From Hyperoodon ampullatus (Eukaryota; Chordata; Mammalia; Artiodactyla; Ziphiidae): a DNA stretch of 64,000 bases. Below the pieces are notes generated by a model, which was given only the letters and a program-made list of their open reading frames with translations, was not told the origin of the DNA and made no database searches. The position numbers and the translations under genes are program-made. The stretch lies in NCBI GenBank assembly GCA_949752795.1, contig CATKHW010000280.1:186001-250000 (forward strand), written 5' to 3'. Below, in pieces: positions 26,083 to 39,986 of this stretch (the stretch's first letter is position 1; each line of letters starts with the position of its first letter).

Positions 26083-27820
26083 AATATATCTGACTAGTAA
26101 GAATCTTAAAACCTATGTATTGATATGTCTCCGTAAGGGAAACAAGTGTGTATACACTGGCATAAACATGGCAGCGAGAAACAACTCAAACCCACTATAA
26201 AAATGAATTGCAAAAACAAAACAAAAAACTGGGAAATTCTTTACAATTCCTTCAGGGTCTCTGATGAAACCTGGAATGACCCTATCTACAACGACAGCTG
26301 GATGTGGCATAAGGCTGGACACATGGGACTGAGAGGATTGGTGAGATTGGTTTAGCAAATGCAGACCCTTTAAAGCACAAATGCCTGGCACCCATTCCAT
26401 GGGTCCCAACTCTCCAGGTTGAAGGGAATATTACTACAGTTATAACATGTACGGGAAACCTAGAGAACGGACACACTGTGAATACGAAAGGTTTCTAAAA
26501 TTCAACAAATAGTCCCACTCCTGGTGCTCCGGTTTCACTTTCCATCTGCTTTACTGTCAAACTCCCAAATTGGAGAGACAGCCCCTTTAAGCTCCTGGTT
26601 CGCACAGGTTTCCAATTTGGCAGAGGATGAAAGGGAAGAGGGAGAACCAATGAGAGAGTAGCTGTTAGGCATTTGGACGGGCACATATCACTCAAATTTC
26701 CCAGCAGGAAGAAGAATTAACCAAAGTCTCAGCCCCCCACCGGGAACCAGCATAGGTCCTGAACCAAAATGTTGGACTTGCGGTCACCTCACAAAAAACG
26801 AGTTGAAAAATGGAGCTCAGGGGCACAGCAATTCACAAACTGGCTGAGTAATAAAGGACGACTATCGTCCAAAAATCTGGTAAGGGAAAGCAACGAGGCG
26901 AACTTGAAAGCGAGGCAGAATAGCAGGAAACAGATTTCAAGAGGTACATTGGAATCGCCTTTAAAGCACAGAAAGAGGGGCACAAATAAGACAATGATGC
27001 AATTGGCCAAAAAGGGCGTATGCGTTTTCTCCTGAATATATTCAGGAGAAAACGCATACGCCCTTTTTGGCCAAGCAAGCAAGCGGGCAATGCAAATCTG
27101 CACTACAAAGAAGTATCACTTCCCACCGGTCAAAAGAGACATCAACAAAATGTGTAAAAACCAGAAAGGCAAGACAGGCCCTGGAGAACAGGGAGCCTTG
27201 TTATGCTGATAGGCGGCATGTAAATTGCCAACTGCCTCTCTGGAGGAGGGCATTGTGTTCCCTAAAAGAAGTAAACAACAGAGCTACAGAGCCAAGGGCA
27301 CTTCCAGTCTAGGGAATATACCTTGGGAAAACTGAAAATCAATAAGACAGAGACACCCCAAAATTTAGGGCTGCACTGCTTACAAGGACCTCAACTTGGG
27401 TACACCTTAAATATCCCAGGAAATATAAAAATGGTTCAAAAAATTGTGGTACTTATGTACGATGGAATATCCCTCAGCCATGAAATCAATGTCATAAGAG
27501 CAGTAGCAGCAAAATGGGTAGATTCAGGTACGATGCTTCTAAGTGAAATAAGTCACAGAGAAAAAGAAACTTATCATAAGATATCACTTATGAAGATCCT
27601 GTAAACATGGCTACACTTGAACTGAGTTAGGTAAGAGAACAGGGTCTCACATTTAGAAAACATTCTTATGCCTGCTTAAGGGGGAAGGAGAGGTGGGGTG
27701 ATGCATAAAACCAGAGTTTGATATAAGCACAGGTACCGTTCCAAAAACGAACTATGGAATAGACAAGACCTACACCTTCCTCAGTGAAAGGGACTCAAAA
27801 CCCCATATTTCCCGCAGAGG
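26083..27820 (+). repeat. Satellite unit 16
   Basis: Class B unit carrying the rare variant gtgtatacactggc near 26148, also seen in units 17 and 19. The outermost pair of the palindrome is lost. Confidence 0.95.
27002..27075. repeat. Palindrome in unit 16, 72-bp perfect core
   Basis: Only the outermost left base differs (a instead of c). Confidence 0.95.
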
Positions 27821-29558
27821 AATATATCTGACTAGTAAAAATCTTAAAACCTATGTATTGATATGTCTCCGTAAGGGAAACAAGTGTGTATACACTGGCA
27901 TAAACTTGGCAGCGAGAAACAGCTCAAACCCACTATAAAAAGGAATTGCAAAAACAAAAAAAAAAACTGGGAAATTCTTTAAAATTCCTTCAGGGTCTCT
28001 GATGAAACCTGGAATGACCCTATCTACAACAACAGCTGGATGTGGCATAAGGCTGGACACTTGGGACTGAGAGGATTGGTGAGACTGGGTGAGAAAATGC
28101 AGACCCTTTAAAGCACAAATGCCTGGCACCCATTCCATGGGTCCCAACTCTCCAGGTTGTAGGGAATATTACTACAGATATAACATGTACGGGAAACCTA
28201 GAGAATGGACACACTGTGAATACGAAAGGTTTCTAAAACTCAACGAATAGTCCCTCTCCTGGTGCTCCGGTTTCACTTTCCATCTACTTTACTGTCAATC
28301 TCCCAAATTGGAGAGACAGACCCTTTAACCTCCTGGTTCGCACAGGTTTCCAATTTGGCAGAGGATGAAAGGGAAGAGGGAGAACCAATGAGAGAGTAGC
28401 TGTTAGGCATTTGGACGGGCACATATCACTCTAATTTCCCAGCAGTAAGAAGAATTAACCAAAGTCTCAGCCCCCCACCGAGAAGCAGCATAGGTGCTGA
28501 ACCAAAATTTTGGACTTGCGGTCAGCTCACAAAAAATGAGTTGAAAAATGGAGCTCAGGGGCACAGCAATTCACAAACTGGCCTAGTAATAAAGGACAAC
28601 TATCGTCCAAAAATCTGTTAAGGGAAGGCAATGAGGCGGACTTGAAAGCGAGGCAGAATAGCAGGAAACAGATTTCAAGAGGTACGTTGGAATCGCCTTT
28701 AAAGCACAGGAAGAGGGGCACAACTTCGACAATGATGCACTTGGCCAAAAAGGGCGTATGCGTTTTCTCCTGAATATATTCAGGAGAAAACGCATACGCC
28801 CTTTTTGGCCAAACAAGCAAGCGCGCAATGCAAATCTGCACTACAAAGAAGTATCACTTCCCACTGGTCAAAAGGGACATCCACAAAATGTGTAAAAACC
28901 AGAAAGGCAAGACAGGCCCTGGAGAACAGGGAGCCTTGTTATGCTGATGGGCGGGATGTAAATTGCCAACTGCCTCTCTGGAGGAGTGCATTGTGTTCCC
29001 TAAAACAAGTAAACAACAGAGCTACAGAGCCAAGGGCACTTCCAGTCTAGGGAATATACCTTGGGAAAACTGAAAAACAATAAGACAGAGCCACCCCAAA
29101 ATTTAGGGCTGCACTGCTTACAAGGACCTCAACTTGGGTACACCTTGAATATCCCAGGAAATATAAAAATGGTTCAAAAAATTGTGGTACTTACGTACGT
29201 TGGAATATCCCTCAGCCATGAAATCAATGTCATAAGACCAGTAGCAGCAAAATGGGTGGATTCAGGTACGATGAATCTAAGTGAAATAAGTCACACAGAA
29301 AAAGAAACTTATCATAAGATATCACTTATGAAGATCCTGTAAACATGGCTACACTTGAACTGAGTTAGGAAAGAGAACAGTGTCTCACATTTAGAAAACA
29401 CACTTATGCCTGCTTAAGGGGGAAGGAGAGGTGAGGTGATGCATAAAACCGGAGTTTGATATAAGCACAGGTACCGTTCCAAAAACCAACTATGGAATAG
29501 ACAAGACCTACCCTTTCCTCAGTGAAGGGGACTCAAAACCCCATATTTCCCGCAGAGG
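27821..29558 (+). repeat. Satellite unit 17
   Basis: Class B unit with the gtgtatacactggc variant (near 27886). The palindrome is perfect over 72 bp. The A-rich tail near 27950 has become an uninterrupted A run. Confidence 0.95.
28740..28813. repeat. Palindrome in unit 17, 72-bp perfect core
   Basis: Only the outermost right base differs (a instead of g). Confidence 0.95.
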
Positions 29559-31298
29559 AATATATCTGACTAGTAAGAATCTTAAAACCTCTGTATTGAT
29601 ATGTCTCCATAAGTGAATCAAGTGTGTCTAGACTGGCATAAACATGGCAGCGAGAATCAGCTCAAACCCACTATAAAAAGGAATTGCAAAAACAAATCAA
29701 AAAAACTGGGAAATTCTTTACAATTCCTTCAGGGTCTCTGATGAAACCTGGAATGACCCTATCTACAACGACAGCTGGATGTGGCATAAGGCTGGACACT
29801 TGTGACTTAGAGGATTGGTGAGATTGGGTGAGCAAATGCAGACCCTTTAAAGCAATAATTCATGGCACCCATTCCATGGGTCCCAACTCTCCAGGTTGAA
29901 CGGAATATCACTACAGTTATAACATGTACGGGAAATCTAGAGAACGGACACACTGTGAATACGAAAGGTTTCTAAAACTCAACGAATAGTCCATCTCCGG
30001 GTGCTCCGGTTTGACTTTCCATCTGCTTTACTATCAATCTCCCAACTTAGAGAGACAGCCCCTTTAACCTCCTGGTTCAAACAGGTTTCCAATTTGGCAG
30101 AGGATGAAAGGGAAGAGGGAGAACCAATGAGGGAGTAGCTGTTAGGCATTTGAACGGGCACATATCACTCTAACTTCCCGCCAGGAAGAAGAATTAACCA
30201 AAGTCTCAGCCACCCACCGGGAACCAGTATATTTCCTGAACGAAAATTTTGGACTTGCGGTCAGCTCACCAAAAACGAGTTGAAAAATGGAGCTCGGGGG
30301 CACAGCAATTCAGATACTGGCCGAGTAATAAATGACAACTATCTTCCAAAAATCTGTTGAAAGAAGGCAACGAGGCGGACTTGAAAGCGAGGCAGAATAG
30401 CAGGAAACAGAGTTCAAGAGGTACGTTGGAATCGCCTTTAAAGCACAGGAAGAGGGGCACACCTTGGACAATGATGCACTTGGCCAAAAAGGGCGTATGC
30501 GTTTTCTCCTGAATATATTCAGGAGAAAACGCATACGCCCTTTTTGGACAAGCAAGCAAGCGGGCAATGCAAATCTGCACTACAAAGAAGTATCACTTCC
30601 CACCGGTCAACAGGGACATCCACAAAATGTGTAAAAACCGGAAAGGCAAGATAGGCCCTGGAGAAAAGGGAGCCTTGTTATGCTGATGGGCGGGATGTAA
30701 ATTGCCAACTGCCTCTCTGGGGGAGTGCATTGTGTTTCCTAAAACAAGTAAACAACAGAGCTACAGAGCCAAGGGCAATTCCAGTCTAGGGAATATACCT
30801 TGGGAAAACTGAAAATCAATAAGACAGAGCCACCCCAAAATGTAGGGCTGCACTGCTTACAATGACCTCAACTAGGGTACACCTTAAATATCCCAGGAAA
30901 TATAAAAATGGTTCAAAAAAATTGTGGTACTTATGTACGATAGAATATCCCTCAGCCATGAAATCAATGTCATAAGACCAGTAGCAGCAAAATGGGTGGA
31001 TTCAGGTACAATGATTCTAAGTGAAATAAGTCACAGAGAAAAAGAAACTTATCATAAGATATCACTTATGAAGATCCTGTAAACATGGCTACACTTGAAC
31101 TGAGTTAGGAAAGAGAACAGTGTCTCACATTTAGAAAACACTCTTATGCCTGCTTAAGGGGGAAGGAGAGGTGGGGTGATGCATAAAACCAGAGTTTGAT
31201 ATAAGCACAGGTACCGTTCCAAAAACCAACTATGGAATAGACAAGACCTACACCTTCCTCAGTGAAAGGGACTCAAAACCCCATATTTCCCGCAGAGG
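29559..31298 (+). repeat. Satellite unit 18
   Basis: Class A-like unit (aataattcatgg). It has one mismatch in the right palindrome arm. An extra A at ggttcaaaaaaattg (near 30910) and the change acgatagaat are shared with unit 19. Confidence 0.95.
30479..30552. repeat. Palindrome in unit 18
   Basis: One mismatched pair, from ttggacaag in the right arm. Confidence 0.95.
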
Positions 31299-33037
31299 AA
31301 TATATCTGACTAGTAAGAATCTTAAAACCTATGTATTGATATGTCTCCGTAAGGGAAACAAGTGTGTATACACTGGCATAAACATGGCAGCGAGAAACAA
31401 CTCAAACCCACTATAAAAAGGAATTGCAAAAACAAAACAAACAACTGGGAAATTCTTTACAATTCCTTCAGGGTCTCTGATGAAACCTGGAATGACCCTA
31501 TCTACAACGACAGCTGGATGTGGCATAAGGCTGGACACTTGGGACTGAGAGGATTGGTGAGATTGGGTTAGCAAATGCAGACCCTTTAAAGCAATAATGC
31601 ATGGCACCCATTCCATGGGTCCCAACTCTCCAGGTTGAAGGGAATATTACTACAGTTATAACATGTACGGGAAACCTAGAGAACGGACACACTGTGAATA
31701 CGAAAGGTTTCTAAAACTCAACAAATAGTCCCACTTCTGGTGCTCCGGTTTCACTTTCCATCTGCTTTACTGTCAATCTCCCAAATTGGAGAGACAGCCC
31801 CTTTAAGCTCCTGGTTCGCACAGGTTTCCAATTTGGCAGAGGATGAAAGGGAATAGGGAGAACTAATGAGAGAGTAGCTGTTAGGCATTTGGACGGGCAC
31901 ATATCACTCTAATTTCCCGGCAGGAAGAAGAATTAACCAAAGTCTCAGCCACCCACCGGGAACCAGTATAGGTCCTGAACGAAAATTTTGGACTTGCGGT
32001 CAGCTCACAAAAAACGAGTTGAAAAATGGAGCTCAGGGGCACAGCAATTCACAAACCGGCCGATTAATAAAGGACAACTATCGTCCAAAAATCTGTTAAG
32101 GGAAGGCAACGAGGCAGACTTGAAAGTGAGGCAGAATAGCAGGAAACAGATTTCAAGAGGTACGTGGGAATCGCCTTTAAAGCACAGGAAGAGGGGCACA
32201 ACTTCGACAATGATGCGATTGGCCAAAAAGGGCGTATGCGTTTTCTCCTGAATATATTCAGGAGAAAACGCATACGCCCTTTTTGGCCAAGCAAGCAAGC
32301 GGGCAATGCAAATCTGCACTACAAAGCAGTATCACTTCCCACCGGTCAACAGGAACATCCACGAAATGTGTAAAAACCAGAAAGGCAAGATAGGCCCTGG
32401 AGAACAGGGAGCCTTGGTATGCTGATGGGCGGGATGTAAATTGCCAACTGCCTCTCTGGGGGAGTGCATTGTGTTCCCTAAAACAAGTAAACAACAGAGC
32501 TACAGAGCCAAGGGCACTTCCAGTCTAGGGAATATACCTTGGGAAAACTGAAAATCAATAAGACAGAGCCACCCCAAAATTTAGGGCTGCACTGCTTACA
32601 AGGACCTCAACTTGGGTACACCTTAAATATCCCAGGAAATATAAAAATGGTTCAAAAAAATTGTGGTACTTATGTACGATAGAATATCCCTCAGCCATGA
32701 AACCAATGTCATAAGACCAGTAGCAGCAAAATGGGTGGATTCAGGTACGATGATTCTAAGTGAAATAAGTCACAGAGAAAAAGAAACTTATCATAAGATA
32801 TCACTTATGAAGATCCTGTAAACATGGCTACACTTGAACTGCGTTAGGAAAGAGAACAGTGTCTCACATTTAGAAAACACTCTTATGCCTGCTTAAGGGG
32901 GAAGGAGCGGTGGGGTGATGCATAAAACCAGAGTTTGATATAAGCACAGGTACCGTTCCAAAAACCAACTATGGAATAGACAAGACCTACACCTTCCTCA
33001 GTGAAAGGGACTCAAAACCACATATTTCCCGCAGAGG
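31299..33037 (+). repeat. Satellite unit 19
   Basis: Class A unit with the gtgtatacactggc variant near 31364. Its 5' part resembles unit 16 (three units back), and its 3' part shares the extra A with unit 18. Confidence 0.95.
32218..32291. repeat. Palindrome in unit 19, 72-bp perfect core
   Basis: Only the outermost left base differs, the same change as in unit 16. Confidence 0.95.
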
Positions 33038-34772
33038 AATATATCTGACTAGTAAGAATCTTAAAACCTATGTATTGATATGTCTCCGTAAGGGAATCAA
33101 GTGTGTCTAGACTGGCATAAACATGGCAGCGAGAATCAGCTCAAACCCACTATAAAAAGGAATTTCAAAAACAAAACAAAAAAACTGGGAAATTCTTTAC
33201 AATTCCTTCAGGGTCTCTGATGAAACCTGGAATGACCTTATCTACAATGACAGCTGGATGTGGCATAAGGCTGGACACTTGGGACTGAGAGGATTGGTGA
33301 GATTGGGTTAGCAAATGCAGACCCTTTAAAGCACAAATGCCTGGCACCCATTCCATGGGTCCCAACTCTCCAGGTTGAAGGGAATATTACTACAGATATA
33401 ACATGTACGGGAAACCTAGAGAATGGACACACTGTGAATACGAAAGGTTTCTAAAACTCAACGAATAGTCCCTCTCCTGGTGCTCCGGTTTCACTTTCCA
33501 TCTACTTTACTGTCAATCTCCCAAATTGGAGAGACAGACCCTTTAACATCCTGGTTCGTACAGGTTGCGAATTTGGCAGAGGATGAAAGGGAAGAGGGAG
33601 AACCAATGAGAGAGTAGCTGTTAGGCATTTGGACGGGCACATATCACTCTAATTTCCCGGCAGGAAGAAGAATTAACCAAAGTCTCAGCCACCCACCGGG
33701 GACCAGCATAGGTCCTGAACCAAAATTTTGGACATGCGGTCAGCACACAAAAAACGAGTTGAAAAATGGAGCTCAGGAGCACAGCAATTCACAAACTGGC
33801 TGAGTTTAAAGGACAAATGTCGTCCAAAAATCTGTTGAGGGAAGGCAACGAGGCGGACTTGAAAGCGAGGCAGAATAGCAGGAAACAGATTTCAAGAGGT
33901 ACGTTGGAATCGCCTTTAAAGCACAGGAAGAGAGGCACAACTTCGACAATGAAGCACTTGGCCAAAAAGGGCGTATGCGTTTTCTCCTGAATATATTCAG
34001 GAGAAAACGCATACGCCCTTTTTGGCCAAGCAAGCAAGCGGGCAATGCAAATCTGCACTAAATGAAGTATCACTTCCCACCGGTCAAAGGGACATCCACA
34101 AATGTGTAAAAACCAGAAAGGCAAGACAGGCCCTGGAGAACAGGGAGCCTTGTTATGCTGATGGGCGGGATGTAAATTGCCAACTGCCTCTCTGGAGGAG
34201 TGCACTGTGTTCCCTAATTCAAGTAAACAACAGAGCTACAGAGCCAACGGCACTTCCAGTCTAGGGAATATACCTTGGGAAAAGTGAAAATCAATAAGAC
34301 AGTGCCACCCCAAAATTTAGGGCTGCACTGCTTACAAGGACCTCAACTTGGGTACACCTTAAATATCCCAGGAAATATAAAAATGGTTCAAAAAATTGTG
34401 GTACTTACCTACGATGGAATATCCCTCAGCCATGAAATCAATGTCATAAGACCAGTAGCAGCAAAATGGGTGGATTCAGGTACAATGATTCTAAGTGAAA
34501 TAAGTCACACAGAAAAAGAAACTTATCATAAGATATCACTTATGAAGATCCTGTAAACATGGCTACACTTGAACTGAGTTAGGAAAGAGAACAGTGTCTC
34601 ACATTTAGAAAACACTCTTATGCCTGCTTAAGGGGAAAGGAGAGGTGGGGTGATGCATAAAACCAGAGTTTGATATAAGCACAGGTACCGTTCCAAAAAC
34701 CAACTATGGAATAGACAAGACCTACACCTTCCTCAGTGAAAGGGACTCAAAACCCCATATTTCCCGCAGAGG
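33038..34772 (+). repeat. Satellite unit 20
   Basis: Class B unit, the shortest full one at 1,735 bp, with a perfect palindrome. It shares gacatgcggtc, gagtttaaaggac and ctaaatgaagtatc with unit 27 only. Confidence 0.95.
33957..34030. repeat. 74-bp perfect palindrome in unit 20
   Basis: All 37 pairs match although this unit has lost bases nearby on both sides. Confidence 0.97.
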
Positions 34773-36510
34773 AATATATCTGACTAGTAAGAATCTTAAA
34801 ACCTATGTATTGATATGTCTCCGTAAGGGAATCAAGTGTGTCTAGACTGGCATAAACATGGCAGCGAGAATCAGCTCAAACCCACTATAAAAAGGAATTT
34901 CAAAAACAAAACAAAAGAACTGGGAAAATCTTTACCATTTCTTCAGGGTCTCTGATGAAACCTGGAATGACCCTATCTACAACGACAGCTGGATGTGGCA
35001 TAAGCCTGGACACTTGGGACTGAGACGATTTGTGAGATTGGGTGAGCAAATGCAGACCCTTTAAAGCACAAATGCCAGGCACCCATTCCATGTGTCCCAA
35101 CTCTCCAGGTTAAAGGGAATATTACTACAGCTATAACATGTACGGGAAACCTAGAGAACGGACACACTGTGAATACGAAAGGTTTCTAAAACTCAACGAA
35201 TAGTCCCTCTCCTGGTGCTCCTGTTTGACTTTCTATCTGCTTTACTATCAACCTCCCAACTTGGAGAGACAGCCCCTTTAACCTCCTGGTTCGCACAGGT
35301 TGACAATTTGGCAGAGGATGAAAGGGAAGAGGGAGAACCAATGAGAGAGTAGCTGTTAGGCATTAGGCTGGGCACATATCACTCTAACTTCCCAGCAGGA
35401 AGAAGAATTAACCAAAGTCTCAGACCCCCCCGTGAACCAGCATAGGTCCTGCACCAAAATTTTGGACTCCCGGTCAGCTCACAAATAACGAGTTGAAAAA
35501 TGGAGCTCAAGGGCACAGCAATTCACAAACTGGCAGAGTAATAAAGGACAACTATCGTCCAAAAATCTGTTAAGGGAAGGCAACGAGGTGGACTTGAAAG
35601 TGAGGCAGAATAGCAGGAAACAGATTTCAAGAGGTACGTTGGAATCACCTTTAAAGCACAGGAGGAGGGGCACAACTTCAACAATGATGCACTTGGCCAA
35701 AAATGATGTATGCGTTTTCTCCTGAATATATTCAGGAGAAAACGCATACGGCCTTTTTGGCCAAGCAAGCAAGCGGGCAATGCAAATCTGCACTACAAAG
35801 AAGTATCACTTCCCACCGGTCAAAAGGGACATCCACAAAATGTGTAAAAACCAGAAAGGCAAGACAGGCCCTGGAGAACAGGGAGCCTTGTTATGCTGGT
35901 AGGTGGGATGTAAATTGCCAACAGCCTCTCTGGAGGAGTGCATTGTGTTCCCTAAAACAAATAAACAACAGAGCTACAGAGCCAAGGGCACTTCCAGTCT
36001 AGGGAATATACCTTGGGAAAACTGAAAATCAATAAGACAGAGCCACCCCAAAATTTAGGGCTGCACTGCTTACAAGGACCTCAACTTGGTTACACCTTAA
36101 ATATCCCAGGAAATATAAAAATGGTTCAAAAAATTGTGGTACTTATGTACGATGGAATATCCCTCAGCCATGAAATCAATGTCATAAGACCAGTAGCAGC
36201 AAAATGGGTGGATTCAGGTACGATGATTCTAAGTGAAATAAGTCACACAGAAAAAGAAACTTATCATAAGATATCAATTATGAAGATCCTGTAAACATGG
36301 CTAAACTTGAACTGAGTTAGGAAAGAGAACAGTGTCTCACATTTAGAAAACACTCTTATGCCTGCTTAAGGGGGAAGGAGAGGTGGGGTGATGCATAAAA
36401 CCAGAGTTTGATATAAGCACAGGTACCGTTCCAAAAACCAACTATGGAATAGACAAGACCTACACCTTCCTCAGTGAAAGGGACTCAAAACCCCATATTT
36501 CCCGCAGAGG
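34773..36510 (+). repeat. Satellite unit 21
   Basis: Class B-like unit (acaaatgccagg). Its palindrome is among the most eroded, with three mismatched pairs clustered at one site (aaaatgatgtatg against catacggcc). Confidence 0.95.
35692..35765. repeat. Palindrome in unit 21, eroded
   Basis: Three mismatched pairs clustered at aaatgatgtatg in the left arm; the right arm also changed at catacggcc. Confidence 0.93.
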
Positions 36511-38248
36511 AATATATCTGACTAGTAAGAATCTTAAACCTATGTATTGATATGTCTCCGTAAGGGAATCAAGTGTGTCTAGACTGGCATAAACATGGCA
36601 GCGAGAATCAGCTCAAACCCACTATAAAAAGGAATTTCAAAAACAAAACAAAATAACTGGGAAATTCTTTACAATTCCTTCAGGGTCTCTGATGAAACCT
36701 GGAATGACCCTATCTACAATGACAGCTGGAAGTGGCATAAGGCTGGACACTTGGGACTGAGAGGATTGGTGAGATTGTGTGAGCAAATGCAGACCCTTTA
36801 AAGCACAAATGCCTGGCACCCATTCCATGGGTCCCAACTCTCCAGGTTGAAGGGAATATTACTACAGCTATAACATGTACGGGAAACCTAGAGAACGGAC
36901 ACACTGTGAATACGAAAGGTTTCTAAAACTCAACTAATAGTCCCTCTCCTGGTGCTCGGGTTTGACTTTCCATCTGCTTTACTATCAACCTCCCAACTTG
37001 GAGAGAGAGCCCCTTTAACCTCCTGGTTCGCACAGTTTGCCAATTTGGCAGAGGATGAAAGGGAAGAGGGAGAACCAATGAGAGAGTAGCTGTTAGGCAT
37101 TTGGACGGGCACATATCACTCTAATTTCCCGGGAGGAAGAAGAATTAACCAGAGTCTCAGGCACCCACCGGGAACCAGTATAGGTCTTGAACCGAAATTT
37201 TGGTCTTGCGGTCAGCTCACAAAAAACGAGTTGATAAATGGAGCTCAGGGGCACAGCAATTCACAAACTGGCCGAGTAATAAAGGACAACTATCGTCCAA
37301 AAATCTGTTGAGGGAAGGCAACGAGGCGGACTTCAAAGCGAGGCAGAATAATAGGAAACAGATTTCAAGAGGTACGTTGGAATCGCCTTTAAAGCACAGG
37401 AAGAGGGACACAACTTCGACAATGATGCACTTGGCCAAAAAGGGCGTATGCGTTTTCAACTGAATATATTCAGGAGAAAACGCATACGCCCTTTTTGGCC
37501 AAGCAAGCAAGCATGCAATGCAAACCTTCACTACAAAGGGGTATCACTTCCCACCGGTCAAAAGGGACATCCACAAAATGTGTAAAAACCAGAAAGGCAA
37601 GACAGGCCCTGGAGAACAGGGAGCCCTGTTATGCTGATGGATGGGATGTAACTAGCCAACTGCCTCTCTAGAGGAGTGCATTGTGTTCCCTAAAAAAAAT
37701 AAGCAACAGAGCTACAGAGCCAAGGGCACTTCCAGTCTAGGGAATATACCTTGGGAAAACTGAAAATCGATAAGAAAGAGCCACACCAAAATTTAAGGCT
37801 GAACTGCTTACAAGGACCTCAACTTGGGTACACCTTAAATATCCCAGGAAATATAAAAATGGTTCAAAAAATTGTGGTATTTACCTACGATGGAATATCC
37901 CTCAGCCATGTAATCAATGTCATAAGACCAGTAGCAGCAAAATGGGTGGATTCAGGTACGATGATTCTAAGTGAAATAAGTCACACAGAAAAAGAAAATT
38001 ATGATAAGATATCACTTATGAAGATCCTGTAAACATGGCTACACTTGAACTGAGTTAGGAAAGAGAACAGTGTCTCACATTTAGAAAACACTCTTATGCC
38101 TGCTTAAGGGGGAAGGAGAGGTGGGCTGATGCATAAAACCAGAGTTTGATATAAGCACAGGTACCGTTCCAAAAACCAACTATGGAATACACAAGACCTA
38201 CACCTTCCTCAGTGAAAGGGACTCAAAACCCCATATTTCCCGCAGAGG
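36511..38248 (+). repeat. Satellite unit 22
   Basis: Class B unit. Two changes fall next to the palindrome centre (ttttcaactga). The last part of the unit (from about 37803) begins the duplicated dimer tract. Confidence 0.95.
37430..37503. repeat. Palindrome in unit 22
   Basis: Two adjacent mismatched pairs close to the centre, from ttttcaactga in the left arm. Confidence 0.95.
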
Positions 38249-39986
38249 AATATATCTGACTAGTAAGAATCTTAAAACCTATGTATTGATATGTCTCCGT
38301 AAGGGAATCAAGTGTGTCTAGACTGGCATAAACATGGCAGCGAGAATCAGCTCAAACCCACTATAAAAAGGAATTTCAAAAACAAAACAAAAAAACTGTG
38401 AAATTCTTTACAATTCCTTCAGGGTCTCTGATGAATCCTGGAATGACCCTATCTACAACGAAAGCTGGATGTGGCATAAGGCTGGACACTTGGGCCTTAG
38501 AGGATTGGTGAGATTGGGTGAGCAAATGCAGACCCTTTAAAGCACAAATGCCTGGCACCCATTTCATGGGTCCCAACTCTCCAGGTTAAAGGGAATATTA
38601 CTACAGCTATTACATGTACGGTAAACCTAGAGAACGGACACACTGTGAATACGACAGGTTTCTAAAACTCAACGAATAGTCCCTCTCGTGGTGCTCGGGT
38701 TTGACTTTCCATCTGCTATACTATCAACCTCCCAACTTGGAGAGACAGCCCCTTTAACCTCCTGCTTCACACAGGTTGCCAATTTGGCAGAGGATGAAAA
38801 TGAAGAGGGAGAACCAATGAGAGTGTAGCTGTTAGGCATTTGGACGGGCACATATCACTCTAATTTCCCGGCAGGAAGAAGAATTAACCAAAGTCTCAGC
38901 CACCCACCGGGAACCAGTATAGGTCCTGAACGACAATTTTGGACTTGCGGTCAGCTCACAAAAAACGAGATGAAAAATGGGGCTCAGGGGCACAGCAATT
39001 CACAAACTGCCCGAGTAATAAAGGACAACTATCATCCAAAAATCTGTTGAGGGAAGGCAACGAGGCGGACTTGAAAGCGAGGCAGAATAGCAGGAAACAG
39101 ATTTCAAGAGGTACATTGGAATCGCCTTTAAAGCACAGGAATAGGGGCACAACTTCGACAATGATGCACTTGGCCAAAAAGGGCGTATGCGTTTTCTCCT
39201 GAATATATTCAGGAGAAAACGCATACGCCCTTTTTGGCCAAGCAAGCAAGTGGGCAATGCAAATCTGCACTACAAAGAAGTATCACTTCCCACCAGTCAA
39301 AAGGGACATCCACAAAATGTGTAAAAACCAGAAAGGAAAGACAGGCCCTGGAGAACAGGGAGCTTTGTTATGCTGATGGGCGGGATGAAAATTGCCAACT
39401 GCCTCTCTGGAGGAGTGCACTGTGTTCACTAAAACAAGTAAACAACAGAGCTACAGAGCCAAGGGCACTTCCAGTCTAGTGAATATACCTTGGGAAAACT
39501 GAAAATCAATAAGACAGAGCCACCCCAAAATTTACGGCTGCATTTCTTACAAGGACCTCAACTTGGGTACACATTAAATATCCCAGGAAATATAAAAATG
39601 GTTCAAAAAATTGTGCTATTTACGTACGATGGAATATCCCTCAGCCATGAAATCAATGTCATAAGACCAGTAGCAGCAAAATGGGTGGATTCAGATACGA
39701 TGATTCTAAGTGAAATAAGTCACACAGAAAAAAAACTTATCATAAGATATCACTTATGAAGATCCTGTAAACGTGGCTACACTTGAACTGAGTTAGGAAA
39801 TAGAACAGTGTCTCACATTTAGAAAACTCTCTTATGCCTGCTTTAGGGGGAAGGAGAGGTGGTGTGATGCATAAAACCAGAGTTTGATATAAGCACAGGT
39901 ACCGTTCCAAAAACCAACTATGGATTAGACAAGACCTACACCTTCCTCAGTTAAAGGGACTCAAAACCCCATATTTCCCGCAGAGG
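38249..39986 (+). repeat. Satellite unit 23, first half of the duplicated dimer
   Basis: Class B unit with a perfect palindrome. It is nearly identical to unit 25, including private variants such as ggcacccatttcatgggt and gaacgacaattttgg. Confidence 0.95.
39169..39242. repeat. 74-bp perfect palindrome in unit 23
   Basis: All 37 pairs match, axis between 39205 and 39206. Confidence 0.97.
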
